In this document: positions 9,096 through 16,220 of the stretch, piece after piece
Layout of the letters: each line of letters begins with the position of its first letter
Position numbering within the stretch: the first letter of the stretch is position 1
NCBI GenBank assembly: GCA_034411995.1
Contig: DAOUME010000013.1
Coordinates: 77,618 to 141,617 of the forward strand
DNA from: JAUVXJ01 sp034411995
GTDB taxonomy: Bacteria > Chloroflexota > Anaerolineae > UBA7937 > B3-Chlor
Length of the DNA stretch: 64,000 bases
Direction of reading: 5' to 3'
Translations under genes and position numbers: made by a program
The notes under the pieces: model-generated
The model's input: only the letters and a program-made list of their open reading frames with translations
The model's database searches: none
Told to the model about the DNA's origin: nothing

Positions 9096-9123
9096 GTAGG
9101 GGCACGGCATGCCGTGCCCCTAC
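9096..9123. repeat. REP element, copy 1 (28-bp perfect palindrome)
   Basis: A perfect palindrome with arms GTAGGGGCACGGCA and TGCCGTGCCCCTAC, 12 bp after the previous stop and followed by ccgaga. It precedes the RAYT transposase and is the best-preserved of three copies. As a strong stem it may also end transcription of the restriction operon, though no T-run follows. Confidence 0.9.
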
Positions 9124-9246
9124 CGAGACATCAGGTCAACCGGACTCGGAGCCCACTTGATGCTGAGGGAAGAGGAGCCGGTTCGTGCAGTGAGGAACGG
9201 TCCACAGCCGTTCTTCGACGCTCCGCCCCTAGGTGGACGAGGTCAG

Positions 9247-9810
9247 ATGGCTAGACACCGAGCCGAGCAGCGCCGATCCATCCGGCTACCTCAGTTCGAC
9301 TACACCCAACCCGGGGCCTACACCGTCACTATCTGCACGCAACCTGGGGCGCCAATGCTCGGGCGGATCACCGACGGCGTGGTGCGGCTCAATGACTACG
9401 GCAAGGTTGTCGAAGACTGTTGGCGCCAGATCCCCGCCCACATCCCCGCGGTGGAGCTTGATGCCTTCGTCGTCATGCCTAACCACGTGCACGGCATCCT
9501 CGTTCTTGCCCAAGACTCCCGGGGTAGGGGCACGGCATGCCGTACCCCTACCGAGAGATTCGGGCAACCGGTTCCTGGCTCCTTGCCGACGCTGATCCGC
9601 TCCTTCAAGTCAGCCGCCACAAGGGTCATCAATAAGCTCAGAGACACGCCGGGCGGGCGTGTGTGGCAAAGAGGTTACTACGAGCGGGTGATCCGCAACG
9701 AACGAGAATTGAACGCGGTCCGGCGCTACACAGCGTACAATCCCCTCAGACGGGCGCTGGACCCGGAGAATCCAGCCAATGCAGACAGGCTAGAAGGGAC
9801 AGAACCCTGA
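9247..9810 (+). CDS. REP-associated tyrosine transposase (RAYT, Y1 family)
   Basis: Y1/HUH single-strand transposase related to the IS200/IS605 TnpA enzymes, which act on REP palindromes. The signature VMPNHVHGI (HUH motif HVH) is at about residues 77-85. The catalytic tyrosine region is FKSAATRVINKLRD...VWQRGYYERVIRNERELNAVRRYTAYNP, typical of the family. The ATG at 9247 gives 187 aa; the longer frame from 9109 is not protein-like. A REP copy (9524-9551) lies in frame in the loop between the HUH motif and the catalytic helix. The flanks carry two more REP copies and a longer shared repeat, so this is a complete RAYT-REP unit. Confidence 0.9.
   Translation: MARHRAEQRRSIRLPQFDYTQPGAYTVTICTQPGAPMLGRITDGVVRLNDYGKVVEDCWRQIPAHIPAVELDAFVVMPNHVHGILVLAQDSRGRGTACRTPTERFGQPVPGSLPTLIRSFKSAATRVINKLRDTPGGRVWQRGYYERVIRNERELNAVRRYTAYNPLRRALDPENPANADRLEGTEP
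9524..9551. repeat. REP element, copy 2, inside the RAYT gene
   Basis: The same 28-bp palindrome as copy 1, with one changed base in the right arm (TGCCGTACCCCTAC), followed by ccgaga. It lies within the coding sequence of the transposase and is translated as part of a Gly/Arg/Thr-rich loop without breaking the frame. Confidence 0.9.
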
Positions 9811-9878
9811 TGGCCGATGAACAGATCAGGCACGTCTTCGAGAAGCCTTCCACTGTTCCCGCGGGCTACGATCCGCCC
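9810..9878 (+). pseudogene. hsdM relic, about 70 bp
   Basis: Starting at the ATG that overlaps the RAYT stop, the translation reads MADEQIRHVFEKPSTVPAGY then DPPS. This matches residues about 41-64 of the HsdM in this window (MADEQTRPPFDRPSTIPAGY then DWPS). DNA identity to 6493-6565 is high but clearly diverged, so it came from a different hsdM allele rather than recent duplication. Nothing of the methylase motifs remains. It marks a lost second type I locus or an hsdM into which the RAYT unit inserted. Confidence 0.75.
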
Positions 9879-9955
9879 AGCCGGGTAGGTAGCAGGCACA
9901 GCGCCCAATAGGAGGGGATGTTCGACGCGCCAAGGCCTGGAGGGGGAGAATAGAA

Positions 9956-9980
9956 AGGGCACGGCATGCCGTGCCCCTAC
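9956..9980. repeat. REP element, copy 3 (left arm shortened)
   Basis: A palindromic core GGGCACGGCATGCCGTGCCC at 9957-9976 followed by CTACCGAGAG as in the other copies. The left arm lacks the outer GTA. The following ~130 bp resemble the sequence after copy 1. Confidence 0.85.
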
Positions 9981-10112
9981 CGAGAGCTCCGGCCAGCCAG
10001 ACGCTGAGTCCGTCCGATGGTCAGGGAGCACGAGCCCGCCCGTGTAGGGAGGAACGGTTCACGCCGGTTCCGTCAGGCCTCCGCCCCAGCGTGGACCGGG
10101 ATAGATGGCCAC
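9981..10112. repeat. Extended RAYT-flank repeat (second copy of 9124-9255)
   Basis: After REP copies 1 and 3 the DNA stays alike for roughly 130 bp. Shared stretches include the region around GAGGAACGGT, the CTCCGCCCC block and the AGATGGC block. The two copies are diverged with small indels. They flank the transposase as long direct repeats, suggesting past duplication or mobilisation of a larger unit. Confidence 0.6.
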
Positions 10113-10118
10113 ACTCGA

Positions 10119-10161
10119 TGTAGGGGCGGGTCCGAGACGCGGGTCCGAGACCCGCCCGTAC
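10119..10161. repeat. GC-rich inverted repeat of a second type
   Basis: Arms TAGGGGCGGGTC and GACCCGCCCGTA enclose a short internal repeat of GGGTCCGAGA. The core differs from the REP palindromes but shares the GTAGGGGC edge. The 9811-10462 stretch holds this, REP copy 3, the hsdM relic and a hairpin, and no convincing gene. Confidence 0.6.
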
Positions 10162-10342
10162 GTCGCCAGGTTCCCAACCTGCTGAAGCCGGACCCTTCCT
10201 CCCCCCGGCGCAGCTTTCGCGCCCTTCGCTCGACTCGTGCACTTCGCGATCCGCTCCCGTCTACCTCCAACAGAACGCAGCAGCACACCTTCGCGGGCGC
10301 CCATGCTCAATATGACTCCAATGTCCCCCTCGCCCCGACCCT

Positions 10343-10365
10343 CCCGGAGGTTGAGAACCTCCGGG
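10343..10365 (+). repeat. Perfect 10-bp hairpin upstream of lipoprotein promoter
   Basis: CCCGGAGGTT-GAG-AACCTCCGGG forms a tight stem with a 3-nt loop, ending 18 bp before the -35 box. No T-run follows, so it is more likely a palindromic repeat or a regulator site than a standard terminator. Confidence 0.5.
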
Positions 10366-10383
10366 GCGTGTTACCGACGGTGT

Positions 10384-10412
10384 TTGCGCCCTCGAGCGCC
10401 GTGGGCTACAAT
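10384..10412 (+). promoter_or_regulatory. Sigma-70-type promoter of lipoprotein gene 1
   Basis: TTGCGC (10384-10389), 17-bp spacer, TACAAT (10407-10412), about 50 bp before the ATG at 10463. The same -10 and spacing recur in front of the paralogous lipoprotein gene. Confidence 0.65.
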
Positions 10413-10462
10413 GCCTCCAACGGTCCGCGTTCTTACACCAAGGGCCAGAGGGGGAAAGAAGG

Positions 10463-11272
10463 ATGAAATCCGCGCATCTACGCTATCTGGGCCTGTCGCT
10501 CGTACTGCTCCTGCTGTTGGGGACCACCCTGGCCTGCGAGCTCCCCGGCACGACCAGCGAGCCCTCCAGGCCCACCATCTTCATCACCTCCCCCACCAGC
10601 GGCGAGGAGTTCCAGGTAGGGGAGGAGGTCACCGTCCTCTCCTCGGCCAACGACGCCAAGGGCGTGTCCAGGGTGGAGCTATACGTGGATGGTGCTCTCT
10701 ACGCCAGCGACCGCAGCCCCAACCCTGGAGGCGACGCCGAAGTGGCCATGTTCCAGACCTGGGTGGCCGAGGCCCCCGGCCCCCACACCCTCTCCGTCAT
10801 CGCCGTGAACGTGGACGGCCAGCCGAGCGATCCCTGGGCCGTGACCGTCAGGGTGGCGGGTGACACTACCAGCCCTTCGGCTTCCCCCACCACGGAACAG
10901 GCTCCGCCCCCCGTGGTCACCGCCACCTACACGGTGACGGCGACGGAGACCGTTCCGCCGCCTCCACCCGCCCCCACGGCCACCTCACTGCCACCCACAC
11001 CCACGCTCAACCCCGATGCCCCGCTCATCAAGTACTTCCGGGCTAACGGCCAGGACGGAAGTTACACGGCGGCTCCCGGGGAGAGCGTCCTCCTGAGCTG
11101 GGACTGGGAGCGCGTAGGCGCCGCGTACCTGGACCCCGGAAACGTGGCCCTGGCCTGCCCCACCATGCCCTGCACGTTCATCGTCATTCCTGAGGGCACC
11201 ACCACCTACACCCTCAGGGCCATCAACTCCGTAGCCACCACCAAGCTCTCGGTGACGGTGGAGATCAAGTAG
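10463..11272 (+). CDS. Secreted lipoprotein with Ig-like domain and Pro/Thr linker
   Basis: The 269-aa protein has a lipoprotein signal: basic MKSAHLR, a leucine-rich core, and lipobox TTLAC with Cys about residue 25. It should be anchored at the outer face of the membrane. Residues about 35-130 form a bacterial Ig-like fold (PTIFITSPTSGEEFQVGEEV...VTVRV), followed by a Pro/Thr/Glu-rich linker (about 135-185). A second beta-rich domain (about 190-269) ends TTTYTLRAINSV...VTVEIK. A role in surface binding or scaffolding is likely but the ligand is unknown. It has its own promoter and is paralogous to the next gene over the signal and first domain. Confidence 0.8.
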   Translation: MKSAHLRYLGLSLVLLLLLGTTLACELPGTTSEPSRPTIFITSPTSGEEFQVGEEVTVLSSANDAKGVSRVELYVDGALYASDRSPNPGGDAEVAMFQTWVAEAPGPHTLSVIAVNVDGQPSDPWAVTVRVAGDTTSPSASPTTEQAPPPVVTATYTVTATETVPPPPPAPTATSLPPTPTLNPDAPLIKYFRANGQDGSYTAAPGESVLLSWDWERVGAAYLDPGNVALACPTMPCTFIVIPEGTTTYTLRAINSVATTKLSVTVEIK

Positions 11273-11404
11273 ACGGCGAGCCCGCTCAGGGTGCCGCTGG
11301 ACAGAATCGGGGCGGCGCAGGGAGGTTTCGCCCCCTGCTCGCTCGTCGAGGCGGAGCTCACGGCGGGACCCCCCTCACCATGCGCCCTGCGGCCCGGTCA
11401 ACGG

Positions 11405-11433
11405 TTGCTTGCCTGAGCTGCCTGCGCTACAAT
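11405..11433 (+). promoter_or_regulatory. Sigma-70-type promoter of lipoprotein gene 2
   Basis: TTGCTT (11405-11410), 17-bp spacer, TACAAT (11428-11433), 44 bp before the ATG at 11478. It closely parallels the promoter of the upstream paralogue. Confidence 0.65.
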
Positions 11434-11477
11434 GGGACAACTTGCTTTTCCGCACACTCACAGAAGGAGGAACCCTC

Positions 11478-12707
11478 ATGAACAACATCCGAGTGCGGCA
11501 CCTGGCCCTGCTCCTGGTGATCGCCCTTCTGCTCGCCAGCACGCTGGCGTGCGAGATCGGTGGAGCTCCGGCCAAGCCCACGGTTACCATCACCGCCCCC
11601 ACCAGCGACGCCGAGTTCGAGGTGGGGGACGAGGTGACCGTCCTCTCTTCGGCCTCAGACTCCAAAGGCGTCACCAGGGTGGAACTGTTCGTGGACGGAG
11701 ACCTTTGGCGTACTGACTCCAGTCCCAGCGCCGAGGGCGAGAAGTCGCTGGCCATGGCCCAGACCTGGGTGGCCGAGGATCCCGGCAGCCACACCCTCTC
11801 CGTCATCGCCTACAACGTGGACGGCGTGGAGAGCGCCCCCTGGGCGGTGACCATCAAGGTGGTGGAGGCCGGTGGAGTGGTAACCCCGCCCACCGCCACC
11901 TCGCCCGGCGCGCCACCGCCCGCGGCGACCAACACGCCACCTCCTCCCCCGCCCGAGGCCACAGCGACCACGCCGCCACCACCACCGACGGAGACCGTAC
12001 CTCCAGCAGCACCCACCGACACCCCGGAGCCAGACCAGCCCGACCTGGTCCTGGATGGGTTGTCCATCAACCCCACCGATCCCGATTGGGGCGAGTCCAT
12101 CGAGGTCTCGGTGGACGTGGGCAATTACGGCCATGCCCCCTCTGGACCGTACAGCGTGATCTTCAGGTACGGCAGTGGCGACTTCGACGTCTGCGAATGG
12201 GCCGACAAGCCTCCGTTGCCAGCCGGGGACGGTGGAACCCTCCACTGCACCGTGGACCACGTCTACGTGTCCTTCAACACCGTGGCCACCGTGGACTGGC
12301 GCGACACCGTGGACGAGAGCAACGAGGACAACAACAGCATGGAGCTGGCCATGGAGGTCAGCCCGGCACCTCTGGCCGATCTGTACATCAGCGAGATCAG
12401 GGTGGTGCCCGACTCTCCTCAGCAGGGCTCGCCTGCCACAGTGGGAGTGCACATCCATAACGGCGGAAACGTAGCGGCCAGCGGCTTCAAGGTGGTCTGG
12501 AGGTCCGCAGGGCCGACCATCGGCTGCCAGTGGGACGCCGACCCTATCGGCCCCGGTGAAGCGCGGTGGTACCAGTGCGAGTATACCTACGGCGGCTGGA
12601 ACCCCAATTACACCACCACGGCCATCGTCGACCCTGACGGCGTGGTAGACGAGCTGGACGACGACAACAACGAGCTGGTCAAGATGCTCAACGTCCGGCC
12701 CGACTAG
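11478..12707 (+). CDS. Secreted lipoprotein with Ig-like and two CARDB domains
   Basis: The ATG 11478 follows AAGGAGG by a normal distance; the longer frame from 11409 would disrupt the signal peptide. The signal ends in lipobox STLAC (about residues 22-26). Residues about 33-125 match the Ig-like domain of lipoprotein 1, then a Pro/Thr linker (about 130-190) and two CARDB-like repeats. Each repeat has the pattern PDLVLDGLSI...GPYSVIF, ending in VDESNEDNNS and VDELDDDNNEL. CARDB domains are cell-surface adhesion modules. Cysteine pairs inside each CARDB repeat could form disulphides outside the cell. A strong hairpin follows the gene. Confidence 0.85.
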   Translation: MNNIRVRHLALLLVIALLLASTLACEIGGAPAKPTVTITAPTSDAEFEVGDEVTVLSSASDSKGVTRVELFVDGDLWRTDSSPSAEGEKSLAMAQTWVAEDPGSHTLSVIAYNVDGVESAPWAVTIKVVEAGGVVTPPTATSPGAPPPAATNTPPPPPPEATATTPPPPPTETVPPAAPTDTPEPDQPDLVLDGLSINPTDPDWGESIEVSVDVGNYGHAPSGPYSVIFRYGSGDFDVCEWADKPPLPAGDGGTLHCTVDHVYVSFNTVATVDWRDTVDESNEDNNSMELAMEVSPAPLADLYISEIRVVPDSPQQGSPATVGVHIHNGGNVAASGFKVVWRSAGPTIGCQWDADPIGPGEARWYQCEYTYGGWNPNYTTTAIVDPDGVVDELDDDNNELVKMLNVRPD

Positions 12708-12739
12708 ACAGGCCGGTGCGAGTCAAACAAAGGTGAACG

Positions 12740-12780
12740 GGATGTGCCCTCCGCTCCCGGAGATGGTGGGCACATCCTTT
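12740..12780 (+). terminator. Intrinsic terminator after lipoprotein 2
   Basis: Arms GGATGTGCCC (12740-12749) and GGGCACATCC (12768-12777) pair perfectly and are followed by TTT. The loop holds a small inner stem. It lies 33 bp after the stop codon. Confidence 0.75.
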
Positions 12781-12874
12781 CCATAAATGCCGTCCAGTAT
12801 CCACCAACGGCGGTGACAGTGTTCGGCCTGAGCGGGTGGCCGCTCGGCTTGAAACGCCGGGGGGAGGCAGCGCT

Positions 12875-13747
12875 ATGTGCGAGTTTTGTACAAAGCACGG
12901 TGAAGGCCACAAATGGTACCTCCAGATGCAGAACTACGCCGAGGAGCTCCTCCACGAGGAACTCTCCCCCACTCAGAAGGAGTTCGCCCACGCCGACACG
13001 CGCCTGGAGTGGAACCAGCGTTTCTTCGAGAACTTCGTCTTGCCGGCCGTGAGCAGCGTGCCCGCCGCGCGCAACTACATGACCGGCGCCCCGGCGGACG
13101 CTCCTCCCCGGGCGTCTGAGAGAACCCCGGACGAGATCGTCCAGGAGTCGAAGGTGGTCCACTTCGGCCAGGTCTTGCCCCGAGAGGACGCCGAACAGGT
13201 GCTCGAGATGGTGGACTCCATCACCCGCATGCCCTGCGGTTGCCGCTTTCTGTCCATCGGTAAAGCTGACAAGCGATACTGCCTCGGGTTGGGCGTGGAC
13301 AGATGGGGTGTGTTGGGCAAGTACCCCGATGCCGCCTCGTCGCTGGAGGTGCTGGAAAAAGAGGAAGCCAAGAGGATCGTCAGGGAATACGACGAGGAGG
13401 GGTTGGTCCATACGATCTGGACCGGTGTGGCTCCCTACACCATCGGTATCTGCAACTGCGATCGCGATTGTCAAGCCTACAAGGGGTACATCGAGGAGGG
13501 GGGGCCGCCCAACTTCTTCCGAGGAGAGTACGTGGCCCAGGTGGACTGGGACCTCTGCACCGGGTGCAAGTCCTGTTTGAGACAATGCCAGTTCGGTGCC
13601 CAGTTCTACTCCTCCGCCCTGCAGAAAGTATACATCGATCCCCAGAGATGCTTCGGCTGCGGGCTGTGCAGGGCTGAGTGTCCTCATGAGGCCATCGAGC
13701 TCCTGCCCAGGGAGGAACACCCGGAGGCTGCCGAACTGTGGCTCTAG
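12875..13747 (+). CDS. 4Fe-4S ferredoxin-type protein (MCEFC family)
   Basis: A 290-aa cytoplasmic iron-sulphur protein. It begins MCEFCTKHGEG and has a middle domain with a CGC motif (MPCGCRFL, about residue 120) and CNCDRDC (about 195). Two ferredoxin clusters sit at the end: C228-x2-C231-x2-C234-x3-C238 and C259-x2-C262-x2-C265-x3-C269, each able to hold a [4Fe-4S] centre. Such proteins occur in anaerobes and are likely electron carriers or sensors; the partner is unknown. The start follows GGGGGAGG; the frame from 12836 upstream is not needed. Confidence 0.8.
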   Translation: MCEFCTKHGEGHKWYLQMQNYAEELLHEELSPTQKEFAHADTRLEWNQRFFENFVLPAVSSVPAARNYMTGAPADAPPRASERTPDEIVQESKVVHFGQVLPREDAEQVLEMVDSITRMPCGCRFLSIGKADKRYCLGLGVDRWGVLGKYPDAASSLEVLEKEEAKRIVREYDEEGLVHTIWTGVAPYTIGICNCDRDCQAYKGYIEEGGPPNFFRGEYVAQVDWDLCTGCKSCLRQCQFGAQFYSSALQKVYIDPQRCFGCGLCRAECPHEAIELLPREEHPEAAELWL

Positions 13748-13843
13748 CCACGCCATCAGCCGACTGTTCGCCAGGGAAGCGTAGCCTGACGGCGTGGACC
13801 TGGCCTCGGAGCCGCCATCGATCCGTGAGTTGAGGATGAAGTC

Positions 13844-14350
13844 ATGAACGCAGAGCAGATCATCCACTTGCTGGGGTTGCAGCCTCACCCTGAAGAGGGA
13901 GGGTTCTTCGCCGAGACCTACAAGTGCGAGGAGGGTATACCCAAGAAGGCCCTGCCCGAGAGGTATCGGGCCAGGAGATCCTTCGGCACGGCCATCTACT
14001 ACCTGCTGACCGCCGACACTCTCTCCGAGCTGCACCGGCTGGAGTCGGACGAGATCTTCCACTTCTACCTGGGAGACCCCGTGACCATGCTCCAACTGCA
14101 CCCCGATGGCGACTCCGAGGTGGTGACCCTGGGACAGGACATCGCCGCGGGCCAGAGGGTTCAGGTGGTGGTGCCCAGGGGGACCTGGCAGGGGGCGCTG
14201 CTCAACGAGGGTGGGGAGTACGCCCTTCTGGGATGCACGGTGGCGCCAGGGTTCGAGTACGCGGACTACGAGACGGCGTCGAGGTTCGATCTGCTGAAAG
14301 AGTATCCCGAGCACGAGGAGCTCATCCTGCGGCTAACGTCGTCGCGGTGA
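13844..14350 (+). CDS. Cupin_5 (DUF985) domain protein
   Basis: The 168-aa protein matches the DUF985/Cupin_5 family over its whole length. It opens EQIIHLLGLQPHPEEGGFFAE, with core RSFGTAIYYLLTADTLSELHRL, SDEIFHFYLGDP and VPRGTWQGA, and ends in GFEYADYE. These small beta-barrel proteins are predicted sugar-epimerase-like or metal-binding cupins; no reaction is established. It stands alone between the ferredoxin and SRPBCC genes. Confidence 0.9.
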   Translation: MNAEQIIHLLGLQPHPEEGGFFAETYKCEEGIPKKALPERYRARRSFGTAIYYLLTADTLSELHRLESDEIFHFYLGDPVTMLQLHPDGDSEVVTLGQDIAAGQRVQVVVPRGTWQGALLNEGGEYALLGCTVAPGFEYADYETASRFDLLKEYPEHEELILRLTSSR

Positions 14351-14457
14351 TTCAGATACCGCCGTAGCCATGGTCCTTCTCCCAGGGCCCTGAGGTGCCG
14401 GGGCGCTGGACAGAGTGGCCGTAGATATCGCTTGCGCGAGAATAGGGGGAGTCAACG

Positions 14458-14880
14458 ATGGAAAAAAGCGTCATCATCAACAAGCCGGCGGAAGACGTCT
14501 TTGCTTTCGTGACGGACGTGGCCAACTTCGCCAAGTGGAACAAGCAGGCCGGCCCGGCCGAGCAGTCTTCCGAGGGTCCCGTTGGACTGGGAACCAAGTA
14601 TCGCGGCAGCTACGACATCATGGGGCGGACCATGCAGTGGGTCTCGGAGATCACTGAGTACGAGCCCAACCGCAAGGCGGTGCAGAAGATAAGTATGGGG
14701 CCCACGGAGATGACCATGGGTTGGTTCGTCGAGCCGATGGAGGGCGGGGCCAAGTTCACCATTCGCTCCGAGGGCGCCATGGGCGGCCTGGCCAAGCTGG
14801 TCGGTCCTCTCATGGACCGCACCATGGAGAAGCAGATGGAGGAGAACCTGGCCCGGCTGAAAGCCCTGCTGGAGGGATAG
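14458..14880 (+). CDS. SRPBCC (START-like) family protein
   Basis: A 140-aa protein with the helix-grip layout of polyketide cyclase/dehydrase-type SRPBCC proteins. Features are the N-terminal VIINKPAEDVFAFVTDVANF, YDIMGRTMQWVSEITEYEPN, and a long C-terminal helix with MDRTMEKQMEENLARLKALL. The family binds small hydrophobic ligands in a cavity; the ligand here cannot be read. The ATG follows GGGGGAG. It is the last gene before a 490-bp repeat-rich gap. Confidence 0.85.
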   Translation: MEKSVIINKPAEDVFAFVTDVANFAKWNKQAGPAEQSSEGPVGLGTKYRGSYDIMGRTMQWVSEITEYEPNRKAVQKISMGPTEMTMGWFVEPMEGGAKFTIRSEGAMGGLAKLVGPLMDRTMEKQMEENLARLKALLEG

Positions 14881-14912
14881 ACGCTCGCCCCGTCCCTTGC
14901 GGTGAGCGCGCC

Positions 14913-14980
14913 TATCCTGAGCCATGCCCTGAGCCTTGCCCTGAGCGTCGCGAAGGGCCTGTCGAAGGGCCCTTCGAAGG
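14913..14980. repeat. CCCTGAGC / TCGAAGGG short repeat cluster
   Basis: CCCTGAGCCTTGCCCTGAGC is a tandem of about 11 bp, followed by three copies of an AAGGGCC-TGTCGAAGGG-like unit with local dyads (CCTTCGAAGG). The 14881-15373 gap holds this, a tandem duplication and an inverted repeat, and no gene. Confidence 0.6.
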
Positions 14981-15007
14981 ACCCGACCATTCATCCTCCC
15001 CCCGACC

Positions 15008-15178
15008 ATTCCCCTCCCTTGATGGGAGGGGCCAGGGGAGGGTGATGCCTTGACCGCTGCCATCCCGCCCACCAACCCACTCACCCCCTCGACGATTCCC
15101 CCTCCCTTGATGGGAGGGGCCAGGGGAGGGTGATGCCTTGACCGCTGCCATCCCGCCCACCAAGCCGCTCACCCCCTC
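15008..15178. repeat. Tandem duplication of an ~84-bp GC-rich unit
   Basis: Two nearly identical units (about 15008-15090 and 15095-15178) each begin with CCCTCCCTTGATGGGAGGGG, itself a dyad. They continue through GCCAGGGGAGGGTGATGCC and the sequence ending in CACCCCCTC. Only a few bases differ. Confidence 0.85.
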
Positions 15179-15233
15179 CTCCTTCCTCCCCCATCCAGGG
15201 GGAGGAAGCCAGCACCCCGCCACCGATCTCCCC

Positions 15234-15286
15234 GTTCGTAGTGTGCGCTTCAGCGCGTCACAAGGGCTGAAACCCTTACTACGAAC
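15234..15286. repeat. Inverted repeat with GTTCGTAGT/ACTACGAAC ends
   Basis: Outer arms GTTCGTAGT (15234-15242) and ACTACGAAC (15278-15286) enclose two smaller dyads (GCTTCAGCGC and AAGGGCTGAAACCCTT). It looks like a small palindromic mobile repeat. It lies just before the fdhE promoter. Confidence 0.65.
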
Positions 15287-15300
15287 AGGCATGCCTCTTA

Positions 15301-15330
15301 TTAGACACTCACCAGCAGATGCGGTATACT
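15301..15330 (+). promoter_or_regulatory. Probable promoter of fdhE-fdhD
   Basis: TTAGAC (15301-15306), 18-bp spacer, TATACT (15325-15330), 43 bp before the GTG start. The -10 is good, the -35 moderate. Confidence 0.45.
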
Positions 15331-15373
15331 TGAGAGGCAGAGAACCCCCCAACCCAGAAAGGACAGGCAGTCC

Positions 15374-16207
15374 GTGGAAACCCCAACGGCGGACCAGGAG
15401 CTCCTGGCGGCGCTGCGCGATGCACAGGAGAACCATCCGGAACTGGCGCACACTATCGACCTGCACGAGGAGATCATCAGCGCGCGGTCGACGGTCGAGG
15501 TCAACAGGCCCGATCTCCACGTGGATCAGCAGGCAGTCTCCAAACTCCTGGACCAGCGTGTGGCCCTCCTTCAACACTGGGGACTGGAGTGGGATCCGGC
15601 TCGAGTGGCCGCCCTTGCCGCCCAGATCTGCGACATCGGTGCCCGCCACAGAGAGGAACTGGCGCCACAGTTCGAAGAAGCGCGCTCCTTGCTCACCAAC
15701 GAGAACGGTGGGGGCCTGGTCATCGTCGCCGCGTGGGTAAAGGATGGCAGGGTGGACCTGCCAGACGTCGCCGTCGAGACCCGCGAGTTGCTCCCCTTCG
15801 TGCTCATCCACTCCCTGCACCCCTTCTTGTATGCCCAGGCCGTTCTCTTCACACCCTTTATCCAGGACGAGCGCTGGTACCAACGCCGGTGTCCGGTCTG
15901 TTACGGCGAGCCCGATTTCGGCTACCTGGAGGAAAAAGTGGGCGGGCTGCGGCTCCTCTGCTCCCGCTGTGACACGTTGTGGACATCCAGGCGAGGTGAG
16001 TGCGCCTTCTGCGGCAACTCCGATAGTGAGACCTTCGCCTACTACCTCAGCGACGATGAGGTGTATCGCCTCTACGTGTGTGACCACTGCCAACGGTACT
16101 TCAAGGTCTTCGACGGAAGGCAGTCCTCTCTCCAACCCCTCTTGCCCTTGTTGCGCATCATCACCGTAGGCATGGACGTCTCAGCACGTGAAGAGGGGTA
16201 TCGATAG
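15374..16207 (+). CDS. fdhE: Formate dehydrogenase accessory protein FdhE
   Basis: FdhE is a cytoplasmic rubredoxin-like chaperone needed to make active formate dehydrogenase. The 277-aa protein has the helical N-terminal half (through LIHSLHPFLYAQAV). Its C-terminal half carries four zinc/iron-binding pairs: CPVC, CSRC, CAFC and CDHC (about residues 172-237). The GTG start has an AGAAAGG upstream. It is followed directly by fdhD. No formate dehydrogenase catalytic or Fe-S subunit gene lies in this window. Confidence 0.85.
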   Translation: METPTADQELLAALRDAQENHPELAHTIDLHEEIISARSTVEVNRPDLHVDQQAVSKLLDQRVALLQHWGLEWDPARVAALAAQICDIGARHREELAPQFEEARSLLTNENGGGLVIVAAWVKDGRVDLPDVAVETRELLPFVLIHSLHPFLYAQAVLFTPFIQDERWYQRRCPVCYGEPDFGYLEEKVGGLRLLCSRCDTLWTSRRGECAFCGNSDSETFAYYLSDDEVYRLYVCDHCQRYFKVFDGRQSSLQPLLPLLRIITVGMDVSAREEGYR

Positions 16208-16220
16208 GGTTGTACGCCCC

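Noticed and set aside
9663..9911. 82-aa plus-strand frame across the RAYT end
   Set aside because: Only its last part (the hsdM relic) has meaning; the first part is the RAYT gene in another frame.
10017..10466. 149-aa plus-strand frame before lipoprotein 1
   Set aside because: It runs through the extended repeat, inverted repeat and the lipoprotein promoter, with no family similarity.
11876..12020. Pro/Thr codon-rich repetitive DNA in lipoprotein 2, at first resembling a tandem repeat or CRISPR
   Set aside because: Units are irregular and translate to a Pro/Thr linker. No regular repeat-spacer pattern is present here or elsewhere in the window.
12704..14314. 536-aa minus-strand open frame opposite the ferredoxin and Cupin_5 genes
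   Set aside because: It is antisense to two genes with family motifs and good ribosome binding sites and has no domain of its own.
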